From positions 1 to 64,000 of the forward strand of contig JAEWCL010000015.1 of assembly GCA_023390655.1 (NCBI GenBank): a DNA stretch of 64,000 nt, read 5' to 3'. This DNA is from Bacillota bacterium (lineage in GTDB: Bacteria > Bacillota > Clostridia > Christensenellales > CAG-138). A program made the translations under genes and the position numbers. This document shows, in pieces, positions 37,178 to 44,920 of the stretch. The notes beneath the pieces are model-generated. The model was not told the origin of the DNA, ran no database searches, and was given only the letters and a program-made list of their open reading frames with translations. Numbering within the stretch: the stretch's first letter is position 1; every line of letters begins with the position of its first letter.

Positions 37178-38095
37178 ATGCGTTTTACAGAAATCGGTTT
37201 AAGATTTTTTGCGGTTTCCGCGCATTCCCCAACAAACCCTTTATTCAATGGGCAAAAACATACATCTTATACAGCCGCCCACTCCTCTTTTCCGCCGAAC
37301 GGAAACAGAATGGCCTTCGGCTTGGGCTATTGCGGCCTGTATGGCGGAAAGTCCCGGCGCAACAGAAACCGCCTGTTCCGCCACCTTGCAAAACCCATAG
37401 GAACAATTGCCCGCGCGCTCTCCTATGCAAAAGAGCGTTGTAGGTGTTCGGAAGAGCCGCGTTTATTCAGCGACGAACAGTTCACGGAGTTTTTTGAAAA
37501 AGTCGATACGCAAATCACAACGACCCCGACATTTCCGTACAACGATGTCATCTACCCGGTGATGTTCCGGCTAATCTATTGCTGCGGGCTTCGCTCATCG
37601 GAAGCATGTAACCTAAAAGTGGAAGATGTTGACCTCATGCAAGGAACATTGTCGATCTATCGAAGCAAAGGGTTCAGAGACTGCTTGCTCCACATGAGCG
37701 ATGATGTTCAGGATTTATGCCTGCGCTTCCATAAATCTTACAGCAAGATAATCCCGGCGAGAACGTATTTCTTTCAACCGAGCCCCACGAAAGATCATCT
37801 TGAAAGTTTTCACGTTGGCAAGGTGTTTGATTCGGTGTTGAAAAAACCTCGTTCAACGATGCTCCCGGCAAAAAATTTACCGCGCATGGGCTCCGGCATC
37901 TTTCGCAGTCCAAAACATCAAAAAGTTCGAGGGACAAGGCGAAAGCTTTATGAACTGGATGCAATATCTCTACAAGTATTTAGGTCACAAAAATATCCAG
38001 CTCACGATGCACTACCTTCACATCACATCGCAACTATTCCCAGTATACAGCGAAAAACTCAGGCTGCTGGAAGAAAGGATAAGGGTAGCGTATGT
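37178..38095 (+). pseudogene. Tyrosine recombinase, frameshifted
   Basis: The middle (from about 37460) reads cleanly as a phage-integrase catalytic domain: LFSDEQFTEFFEKVDTQ, MFRLIYCCGLRSSEACNLKV with the first catalytic Arg, and ESFHVGKVFDSVLKK. Near 37860 the frame shifts: TAHGLRHL with the HxxR motif is in a second frame, and the rest, ending in LGHKNIQLTMHYLHITSQLF with the Tyr nucleophile, is in a third frame to the TAA at 38093-38095. The N-terminal domain is also scrambled. All catalytic parts are present but the frame is broken at least twice. The type resembles recombinases that occur as tandem sets in Clostridia. Confidence 0.85.
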
Positions 38096-38148
38096 CGAGA
38101 AATAACCATAAGGTCATGTTTTTCACATACGTTTATGCCCACTATGAG

Positions 38149-38187
38149 GCAATAGCCGCTCAACCCGCATATTACGTTCTGGAATGC
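38149..38187. repeat. short repeat also present at 134-172
   Basis: CAATAGCCGCTCAACCCGCA followed by TATTACGTTCTGGAAT matches the segment at 135-170 (next to the RHS fragment) with about five differences in 36 bases, same orientation. It begins about 55 bases after the recombinase pseudogene. Probably a piece of the same mobile or coding sequence left at two sites; I do not recognise its source. Confidence 0.55.
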
Positions 38188-38342
38188 TCACACGCTGCAG
38201 CAACTTAGTTCAGATATTCGGAAAGGTAAGTAAGCGAAGCGGCTTTCTATTCTGTGCAACGGTATCACATCGGCAACTCAATTTTGCCCTCATCTTTACA
38301 ATACATGCCAAATAGGATCAGGCACAGGGCAAATATGTATGC

Positions 38343-39413
38343 TTACACTTTTAAGCACTTTCCGGGACAGACGGAGACGCACAGACCACATGACCTGCAT
38401 ATTGCATGATCCACATGCATTTCCTTATCTCCTCCTAGTGCGCGCGCCGCATATGGGCAGACCGTCACACAACGGCGGCAGGCGGTGCACCGTTCGCTTT
38501 GAAATCCCATATGGTATGGTTCCGGCTGCTCTTTAGCTAAAAGATGCCTCGCTGTGAGACCGCATATTTCATTGATATCTTGATGATTGTGGCTTTGCAG
38601 ATAGGATACAATCCCCTGATCGAGTTTTTTTATCGCCTGCACCCCCTGTAGCATGGGGGCGGAGCAAATTCCGAACGCGTTTGCGCCCGCCATGGAAAAC
38701 TCAATGCAATCTTCCCATGCCGTAATGCCGCCCAAGCCAATAATCGGGCAGTCAAACTCCTGTCGAAGCTCAAGGACACGGTGCAAAATCAGCGGCTTGA
38801 TTGCCGCGCCCGAAAGCCAGCCGCGTCCATCCGCATCTCCCAGAACAGGCCGCCCGGTCTCAATATCAATTTTAATAGCGGGGCCAATCGAATCGCACGC
38901 TGTGAATCCGTCGCATCCATATTCGTTACAGGAATGCGCCACGCCCAGAAAATCCCCATAGTTAGACGAAAGCTTTGCAAACATAGGTACCGAACAATAG
39001 GAGCGGAGCACTTTTACCATCTGCGGAAGGTCTGCCTCCGTATAGGAAACAAGCTCCACCATATCAGCGCCCGCACGCACAAGCGACGCAACAATTTCAG
39101 GTTGTTCCACAGCCGAAGCGCCCACGCTTGCAATTACCACAACACCTTCCTGCTTTGCTGCGGGAATCTCCGATTTTATCCATTGTTCCGGGGAATAATC
39201 CGACCATTTTTCGCAGTTGACCAGTGTGTTAGCGCCGCATCCGGCGATATGCGGGACGGGATTTTTCGCCGCGAGCAGGTTGATGGTTTTCGTCACGACC
39301 GCTCCAGCACCCGCCTGATGCAGCCGTATCAAGCCGGGCGCGCCGTAGCTTAATGGCCCTGAGCCGATGATAATGGGCGACTGCATGCGAATTCCAGAAA
39401 GTTGATGTTCCAT
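38343..39413 (-). CDS. PreA-like dihydropyrimidine/dihydroorotate dehydrogenase with ferredoxin domain
   Basis: Cytoplasmic flavoprotein of 356 residues. An FMN-binding TIM barrel (1 to about 290) has IIGSGPLSYGAPG, ASVGASAVEQPE, AKLSSNYGDFLGVA, DADGRGWLSGAAIKPL and PIIGLGGITAWEDCIEF. A C-terminal domain carries two [4Fe-4S] motifs, CTACRRCVTVCPYAAR and CRSCGLCVSVCPGKC. This is the layout of the PreA half of bacterial dihydropyrimidine dehydrogenase, but no PreT partner lies nearby. It has its own promoter and shares a leader RNA element with xdhA, so a role in nucleobase breakdown is likely; the exact substrate is open. TTTGGAGGAACCGCA precedes the ATG. Confidence 0.85.
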   Translation of the reverse strand: MEHQLSGIRMQSPIIIGSGPLSYGAPGLIRLHQAGAGAVVTKTINLLAAKNPVPHIAGCGANTLVNCEKWSDYSPEQWIKSEIPAAKQEGVVVIASVGASAVEQPEIVASLVRAGADMVELVSYTEADLPQMVKVLRSYCSVPMFAKLSSNYGDFLGVAHSCNEYGCDGFTACDSIGPAIKIDIETGRPVLGDADGRGWLSGAAIKPLILHRVLELRQEFDCPIIGLGGITAWEDCIEFSMAGANAFGICSAPMLQGVQAIKKLDQGIVSYLQSHNHQDINEICGLTARHLLAKEQPEPYHMGFQSERCTACRRCVTVCPYAARALGGDKEMHVDHAICRSCGLCVSVCPGKCLKV

Positions 39414-39500
39414 TGCGGTTCCTCCAAAGACAATTCAGTATTCGGCAATGTGCCACATAGCCCTTGTTCGCCGTCGAGGCTTCCCCGCAATCATGCTGCC

Positions 39501-39591
39501 AAAAAGAAAAACGGCCATACAACTGCGATGGAGAGCAAGCAGCAAACAATCACTGCATTTATACTCCGCCATGCCGAGTGTACCGCCGGTG
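39501..39591 (-). promoter_or_regulatory. structured leader RNA element of the preA-like gene (copy A)
   Basis: On the minus strand a stem CGGC-GG-TACA with TGTA-TG-GCCG (2x2 internal loop) encloses about 57 bases, including a core nearly identical to the xdhA leader: CACTCGGCATGGCGGAGTAT then AAATGCAGTG (39551-39580). TTTTTCTTTTT follows the stem at once (39501-39511), so the closing stem doubles as a terminator-like structure. The element lies between the promoter (39629-39657) and the gene start (39413). Riboswitch-like organisation; not one of the aptamers I can recall by sequence. Confidence 0.7.
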
Positions 39592-39628
39592 AGGGATTTC
39601 CCCTTTGCCAGTTAAAAAATGTGTTTTT

Positions 39629-39657
39629 ATTATAAGAGTTCTACACCAGGCAGTCAA
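39629..39657 (-). promoter_or_regulatory. promoter of the preA-like gene
   Basis: Minus-strand -35 TTGACT (39652-39657), 17-base spacer, -10 TATAAT (39629-39634). It sits just after the stop of the amidohydrolase gene and gives a leader of about 210 bases. Confidence 0.8.
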
Positions 39658-39666
39658 TACAGCGCC

Positions 39667-41070
39667 TTAATAGGCAAGACTCTTCCATGGGCGCGTTTTC
39701 AAATGCGCGGTTCCGGCGCGTACGCTCAGATCGTCCGCCTGCGCGCGGCAGCGTTTGATCATCGCCTTTTCGTCGAACGCCATGATTACACCATCCTCCA
39801 TCACGATGTTGCCGTCTATCATCATGGTCTCCACATTTTCCATGGTGCTCGAATACACAAGTGTTGATACCGGATGGTGCATGGGAATGGCCTTGATGTT
39901 GCGCTCCGGGTTGAAGATGAACAAATCCGCCTTTTTCCCGGGTTCGAGCGAGCCGATTTCATGATCCAAGCCGACGCAGCGCGCGCCCTCAATTGTCGCC
40001 ATCTCCAGTACTTTATCCGCCGTAATGATGGTGGGATCCCGGTGGGTGACCTTCTGCAAAAGTGCTGCAGCCTTCAATACTTCCAGCATATCGTTGGAGT
40101 TGTTGCTGGCAGCGCCATCCGTACCTAATCCCACGTCGATATTGGCCATGTTCATTTTGGGGATGGGCGCAACGCCGCTTGAAAGATACATATTGCTGAC
40201 CGGATTATGGGATACCTTTGCGTTGTAATATTTCATGATGCGGATATCCCTGTCTGTCACCTGCACGCAGTGTATAAGGAGCGTCTTGGGGCCAAGGAGG
40301 CCGTATTGTAAGAGGATGTCCATATCGTCCACACCATGAAGCGCGAGGGTAGAGTTCCTGTCAAACACAGTCTCCGCCGTATGAATGGCCATGTGGAGAT
40401 CCAGTTCATCATAAAGCCGCCTGGTCATCTGCATGCATGCTTTGCTTGCGCCCCAGGTAATAGCAGGGGCCAGCCATATTTGAACGCGTCCGTTTGCACT
40501 GTTGTGGTAGGCTGTATAAAGCCTTTTGATGTCGGCTTCGATAGCAGGTACATCCTGCATGATCTCCGGCCGGACGCCGAATTCCTCACCGCAGTCCATA
40601 TATCCCCGGCCGTAGATGCCCCGTATGCCCAATTCCCCAAATGCTTTGATGACGGCGTCGTCCAGCCCTTCCCGCGGATGGGGGTACATATAGTCAAGCT
40701 GCGTTGTGACGCCGCTGCGGATGCCTTCGATACAGCCGATCATCGCGCCGCAGTAACAATCCTCCGGGGTCAGGTGCCCGCCGCTCGGATATGTCATATC
40801 CGTCAGCCAATCCTTTAGCACCTTATCGTCCCCCATGCCCTTGAGGTTGGTCTGGAACAGGTGGTTGTGGGTATTGATCAACCCGGGAAATACGGCTTTG
40901 CCCGCCCCATCTATGATCTTCTTCGCATTGGGATACTTTTGCTTTAATTGTTCGGTACCCCCCATCTCCAAAATACGTCCGCCATCAATCGCAAGCGCCG
41001 CATGGTACAGAATTTCCCGCTTGGGGTTGACCGTAACGATGGTAGCGTCTTTGATGAAAATATCGATCAT
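39667..41070 (-). CDS. ssnA: SsnA-like amidohydrolase (ATZ/TRZ family)
   Basis: Metal-dependent deaminase/hydrolase of 467 residues, cytoplasmic. The metal ligands are complete: H68 and H70 in NTHNHLFQTN, the His of MAIHTAET, the His of LIHCVQV and the Asp of GLGTDGAASNN. The C-terminal GSLEPGKKADLFIF closes the composite beta-sandwich. SsnA-type proteins occur with molybdenum hydroxylases in purine catabolism, as here, so an aminopurine or related heterocycle is the likely substrate; the symbol is by similarity and context. AAAGGAG is six bases before the ATG. It lies downstream of the xdh cluster in the same direction. Confidence 0.85.
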   Translation of the reverse strand: MIDIFIKDATIVTVNPKREILYHAALAIDGGRILEMGGTEQLKQKYPNAKKIIDGAGKAVFPGLINTHNHLFQTNLKGMGDDKVLKDWLTDMTYPSGGHLTPEDCYCGAMIGCIEGIRSGVTTQLDYMYPHPREGLDDAVIKAFGELGIRGIYGRGYMDCGEEFGVRPEIMQDVPAIEADIKRLYTAYHNSANGRVQIWLAPAITWGASKACMQMTRRLYDELDLHMAIHTAETVFDRNSTLALHGVDDMDILLQYGLLGPKTLLIHCVQVTDRDIRIMKYYNAKVSHNPVSNMYLSSGVAPIPKMNMANIDVGLGTDGAASNNSNDMLEVLKAAALLQKVTHRDPTIITADKVLEMATIEGARCVGLDHEIGSLEPGKKADLFIFNPERNIKAIPMHHPVSTLVYSSTMENVETMMIDGNIVMEDGVIMAFDEKAMIKRCRAQADDLSVRAGTAHLKTRPWKSLAY

Positions 41071-41232
41071 GCGCAGCTCCTTTCAACGGCAAAGCCAGTA
41101 GGCTGTATTGAAGTCATCATACTGTTTTTTTCGTGTCCGGGCAACAGCGCAAAGCCAATTTTCCGGCATGCTGATACGATTTGTATACAGATCATTCGTT
41201 TATGCGGTTTTGCCCCGCCTGAATTGTGCTCC

Positions 41233-41877
41233 TTACACAATCAAATCCGGTTCTTTCTTCTGCAACTCCTGACAGCAAGCGCGGATGAGCCTAAACCCAT
41301 GCTCAAGCATTTCCACATCGCCCGGAGAAGACGTGGCGATCCGAATATAGGACCCGTTTCCCGCATCGCCGAGAGAAAACCGCTCGGACCCGTATACGCT
41401 TCCCCCGCGTTTTGACAGGAGCGCTTCAAACAGCTTTCCGGTGCAGGGCTTGGGGACAGGAAACCACTGGTAAAAGGAAACGGGATGAATGGCGTGACTG
41501 GTATCGCCCAGTATTTTCGCGCAAATTTGGTTGCGCTCCATGGACCGTTCCCGCTTTTTCGCATCACGTCAAAGTGTAGTCCATTGTGGATAATTTCAGC
41601 CGCAATTTCATCGTTAGACGATGACGTTTTTAGGTTGAGGCAGTATAACCCCCGCTCAAGAGACGCGCGGTATTGCTCCGGGAAGGATAGCGCCACCACC
41701 CGAAGCCCACCGCTGACGGATTTTGAAAGCCCGCTTACCTATATTGTCCGTTCCGGTATCAGGCTTGCAACCGGTGCGCGCTGTTGTTCCGCCAGGAAAA
41801 GGTAGATGGAATGCCTGAGGCTTTCCTTTTTGCGGCTTCCATGTCATATGGTACTGTTCAAACGAATTTACGGGCAT
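41233..41877 (-). pseudogene. MocR-type regulator (GntR-aminotransferase), decayed
   Basis: At ATG 41877 the sequence begins MPVNSFEQYHMTWKPQKGK, a common N-terminus of MocR-family regulators. The C-terminal aminotransferase part appears in another frame (ILGDTSHAIHPVSFYQWFPV, then RFSLGDAGNGSYIRIATSSP) ending at 41233. A third frame holds AEIIHNGLHFDVMRKSGN. Only about 645 bases remain of an expected 1,300-1,400, so the middle is deleted and the frame is broken at least twice. Confidence 0.7.
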
Positions 41878-41941
41878 ATCCGCACCGCCCTTCCAATGTC
41901 TGCCTATTGCAAAAATGTATGCCATACAATTTTTTCATTGA

Positions 41942-42379
41942 AACCATGCAATATGGATCATACAATATAAGTACCTCCTGTTTAAACAGAGCGCAGATTT
42001 GCACACCAACACGGCAACGCAGATGCAGGCCTCCATGTTTCTAGATACCTACTGTATCCAAACGCATATTGAGAGATTGATCGAGCAATACTCCATGCGT
42101 GCAGACGTCATGATGGAATGTATCAATGCCGAGCTCAACGGCATAGCTTCCTGCGAAAAACAGGGCGGGCTGTTTTTATGGCTCCGGTTTTCTCAGGATT
42201 GCGATGCACGCGGGCTTCTCAAAAAGTGTATCCGGAAGGATGTGGTCTTTGTTCCGGGAGATCCCTTCTATGCAAAGGAACCGGACCGACATACGGCAAG
42301 GCTGAATTATTCCAACGCCACGGAGGAACGCATACGCGAAGGCATCCACCGCATCGTGCAGGCATACAGGGAGGCATAA
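41942..42379 (+). pseudogene. C-terminal fragment of a PLP aminotransferase
   Basis: An open frame of about 145 codons with no credible start and a TGA directly upstream. It reads as the C-terminal third of a fold-type I aminotransferase of the 2-aminoadipate/MocR kind: LLFKQSADLHTNTATQMQ, then GGLFLWLRF, FVPGDPFYA and RLNYSNATEERIREGI. The catalytic lysine region is missing. It lies back to back with the MocR remnant and may be a product of the same rearrangement. Confidence 0.7.
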
Positions 42380-42401
42380 GCCTTCACCAATATCACAGCG
42401 T

Positions 42402-42441
42402 CACAAATAACAAAGCAGCTTGCGGTTGCAAGCTGCTTTGT
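42402..42441. terminator. terminator of the xdh operon
   Basis: Perfect 14-bp stem ACAAAGCAGCTTGC (42410-42423) with 42428-42441, loop GGTT; on the minus strand it is followed by TATTTGT and it lies five bases after the ygeY stop. It may serve both strands. Confidence 0.75.
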
Positions 42442-42445
42442 ATTG

Positions 42446-43636
42446 TCAATCATGCGCCAACAGCGCCTTGATTGCGGCCTCATAGCAGAGCACCGCCCCC
42501 GTCAGTTGAGAAAGCGCAATGTATTCATCCCGGGTGTGTGCAAGGTCCTCCCGCGAAGGCCCAAGGCCCAAGGTGGGAATACCCGCTTCCCCCGCATAGT
42601 GACTGCCGTTGGTGCAAAAATTGTACTGGGTGATGAGCGGATTAAAGCCCGCATCCTTGATCGCGGTATATACTGCCTGAACAAAGGGTTCGTTTTTTTC
42701 AAACAGCCAGCCGGGAAAGAATCGCTCCCCTTCAATTTCAGCGCCGGTATAGCAGGTCTCTTTCCCGCGGACAAAGGAGGCCTTAGCGGAAAGAGACGCA
42801 TCCTCTGCGGAGAGCTTTTGAAGCAATTCCTCAATGGGTTTCAGCACGCTTTCCCTGGTTTCTCCCACCAGAAGTCTTCTATCATACGTAGCGGCACAGT
42901 AGGAAGGAACAACGGATGCACCGGGGTATGGAGAGGATTTGATATCCGTCAGCTCCAGTATCCCCTTACCCAATACCGAGTGAAAAGTGGGCACGATCTT
43001 CTGGACCTCTTTGACGACGTCAAGGATCTTATATACGGCGTTGACGCCTTTTTCCGGATTGGCGGAATGCGCGGCTTTTCCAAACGTCTCTAACCGCAGT
43101 TCCCCGCGTCCACGCTGGCCGATCTTTATATTCAGTTCCGACGCTTCGCCAATGATCACAAAATCGGGCTTTACCAATTCGCTCACCGAGCGCGCGGCAA
43201 TTCCTTCAAAGCATTCCTCATGCACCACGCCCGCCAGATATAGAGATCCTGCATAGTCCCCGCCGGTATCCTCCACAAAATTCGCGATGGCGCAGGCCAT
43301 TGCAGCGACCGCGCCCTTCATATCCGAAGCGCCGCGGCCATAGAGCCTATCCTCATGAATTTCCCCGGAAAACGGCGGATACGCCCAATGTTCCGCATCG
43401 TTCGCAGGCACTGTATCGATATGTCCATCAAACAAAATGCGTTTCCCTGGCCGCTTGCCATGGATTGCCCCGATTACACAGCCATATTTGTCCACCGCCA
43501 CCTCGTGGAAACCGCGGCTCTGAAAAAACCGTTTGAGTTCCTCCGCTACCTCTCCTTCTCCCCCGGAATAGCTCTGCTTCTGTATCAATCGCTGGGTAAG
43601 CGAGATCACCTGCCGCTTGCGCTCCTCTTTTAGCAT
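42446..43636 (-). CDS. ygeY: YgeY-type M20 metallohydrolase
   Basis: Cytoplasmic amidohydrolase/deacylase of the ArgE/DapE/ACY1 family, 396 residues. Di-metal site motifs are FDGHIDTVPANDAEHW, the Asp of GRGASDMKG, VVHEECFEG, GEAS and, near the C-terminus, CTNGSHYAGEAGIPTLGLGP. The last motif and the location match the YgeY hydrolases found in purine and selenium-linked molybdenum hydroxylase clusters. It is the last gene of the xdh operon, 64 bases after the Fe-S subunit, with AAGGAGG five bases before the ATG. Its substrate is not established; a ring-opened or N-carbamoyl product is a reasonable guess. Confidence 0.88.
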   Translation of the reverse strand: MLKEERKRQVISLTQRLIQKQSYSGGEGEVAEELKRFFQSRGFHEVAVDKYGCVIGAIHGKRPGKRILFDGHIDTVPANDAEHWAYPPFSGEIHEDRLYGRGASDMKGAVAAMACAIANFVEDTGGDYAGSLYLAGVVHEECFEGIAARSVSELVKPDFVIIGEASELNIKIGQRGRGELRLETFGKAAHSANPEKGVNAVYKILDVVKEVQKIVPTFHSVLGKGILELTDIKSSPYPGASVVPSYCAATYDRRLLVGETRESVLKPIEELLQKLSAEDASLSAKASFVRGKETCYTGAEIEGERFFPGWLFEKNEPFVQAVYTAIKDAGFNPLITQYNFCTNGSHYAGEAGIPTLGLGPSREDLAHTRDEYIALSQLTGAVLCYEAAIKALLAHD

Positions 43637-43700
43637 ACGTCCTCCTTTTCATCAAACCCTTCGGTTCCATTCAATCCACAAACGCCGACGCATAAGAAGC

Positions 43701-44156
43701 CTATTCTTCCCCCTGCCGCAAATACTTTGCTGCCGCGCGCAGTTGACCATAGTAGCCGCTGCATCGGCAAAGGTTGCCGTTGAGATAAGCTTTGATTTCT
43801 TCCTCCGTCGGACTCGCCAATTCCCTTTTCATGGCAAGCACCAACATGACAAGCCCCGGCGCACAGTACCCGCACTGGTCCGCGCCCTCCCCTACGAGCA
43901 ACTTGCCATAGCGCTCCGCTTCCTTCTGCACACCTTCAAGCGTTGTAATTTGCCTCCCAGCCATACGCGCGGTGAGTACCGAGCAGGAAGGCACGGGTTT
44001 TTCATCCACCCAAACGACGCACATCCCGCACGCCCCTTGGTTGCAGCCCGTCTTGACGCTGACATATCCATGCGCGCGCAGGCTCTCACTTAGCATTTCA
44101 TCCGGCGCAATCTCAAAAATCTGCTCCACACCGTTGACATAAAGAGATACCTTCAT
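43701..44156 (-). CDS. xdhC: Molybdenum hydroxylase, [2Fe-2S] subunit
   Basis: Electron-transfer subunit of a xanthine-dehydrogenase-type enzyme, 151 residues from ATG 44156, whose ATGA overlaps the FAD-subunit stop. The plant-type [2Fe-2S] cluster is bound by CNQGACGMC plus the distal Cys of PVPSC. The second cluster is bound by CGYCAPG and NLCRCSGY. Standard length and order for three-subunit enzymes; naming follows the E. coli xdhABC convention (C for Fe-S). Confidence 0.94.
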   Translation of the reverse strand: MKVSLYVNGVEQIFEIAPDEMLSESLRAHGYVSVKTGCNQGACGMCVVWVDEKPVPSCSVLTARMAGRQITTLEGVQKEAERYGKLLVGEGADQCGYCAPGLVMLVLAMKRELASPTEEEIKAYLNGNLCRCSGYYGQLRAAAKYLRQGEE

Positions 44157-44920
44157 AGCCCGACCTCCAATAACGCGCGTTCCACCAACGTTTCGCACAG
44201 GAGCTTCCGATACTCCCCGCTGGCGTGCAGATCGCTTCCAAGCTTCAGTTCCGCTGCTGCAATTTTACCCGATTCCACCGGCGTTCCGCCAAGGAAGATG
44301 CAGGCTTCGGCCCCTTTGGAACGTTCCGCCACAGAGGGACGCCCGCCAACCGCAATTCGAATATCCTTTTCGCGTTTTCCAACGGCCACATGCAGCGCCG
44401 GCGGACCGGATGAAGCGTTGCGGAAGCTTGTGAATGCCGCACGGGAAATACAAAGAGGGATGGATACAGCCGTGATAATATGTCGTTTGGACGGGGCGAT
44501 GAGGTAGTCCTCCAGGGAAATGATTTCATGTTCACACAGGCAGACATCAGCGTTTAACGCAAGCAGCGCCGTCAGCAGATCGCTCATCCCCAACCTTGCC
44601 GCCACCGTGCCGCCGATAGTAATAATGTTCTTAAGCGGCGCGCCAAGGGCGGGAATCGCTTTCTTGAATATCCCATCAAAATATCCGGAACAGGCACCTT
44701 CAAGCTGGGTATAGGTAACACATGCCCCAATCAACAGCATCCCGTCTTTTTCAGAAATCTCGTCAAGCCCTAGGTCTGTGATATCAATTCCCAAACTTGC
44801 GGCTTTGTTTCTGCGGTTTAATAGTGTGCAGCCGCCCAGCAGCACGCTATTGGGTTCCTGCCGGTATAGCTCATATGCCTCTTGGAGCGTGGAGGGGTGG
44901 ATATAGTGTTCGAATTTCAT
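44153..44920 (-). CDS. xdhB: Molybdenum hydroxylase, FAD subunit
   Basis: FAD-binding subunit of 255 residues linking the Fe-S clusters to NAD or another acceptor. It shows the family motifs VLLGGCTLLN (FAD pyrophosphate region, about 26-35) and IITIGGTVAARLGMSDLLTA (about 99-118). It overlaps both neighbours by four bases (ATGA), so the three subunits are translationally coupled. Slightly short but complete. Confidence 0.93.
   Translation of the reverse strand: MKFEHYIHPSTLQEAYELYRQEPNSVLLGGCTLLNRRNKAASLGIDITDLGLDEISEKDGMLLIGACVTYTQLEGACSGYFDGIFKKAIPALGAPLKNIITIGGTVAARLGMSDLLTALLALNADVCLCEHEIISLEDYLIAPSKRHIITAVSIPLCISRAAFTSFRNASSGPPALHVAVGKREKDIRIAVGGRPSVAERSKGAEACIFLGGTPVESGKIAAAELKLGSDLHASGEYRKLLCETLVERALLEVGL

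Noticed and set aside
37110..38342. Recombinase at 37.2 kb as the integrase of an island ending at the tRNA-Thr fragment
   Set aside because: The tRNA fragment's orientation puts its element to the left, away from this gene, so the two cannot be paired on present evidence.
39551..39589. Shared core at 39551-39589 and 47428-47465 as a transposon end or protein-coding repeat
   Set aside because: Both copies lie between a promoter and a start codon, in the same orientation to the gene, enclosed by a covarying stem and followed by a U-run; a regulatory RNA explains this better than mobile DNA.
39580..39610. FMN riboswitch, because of GGGAAATCCC and ACCGGCGG near the preA-like leader
   Set aside because: Only a short resemblance; the six-helix FMN element and its other conserved loops are missing, and the xdhA copy lacks the GGGAAATCCC part.
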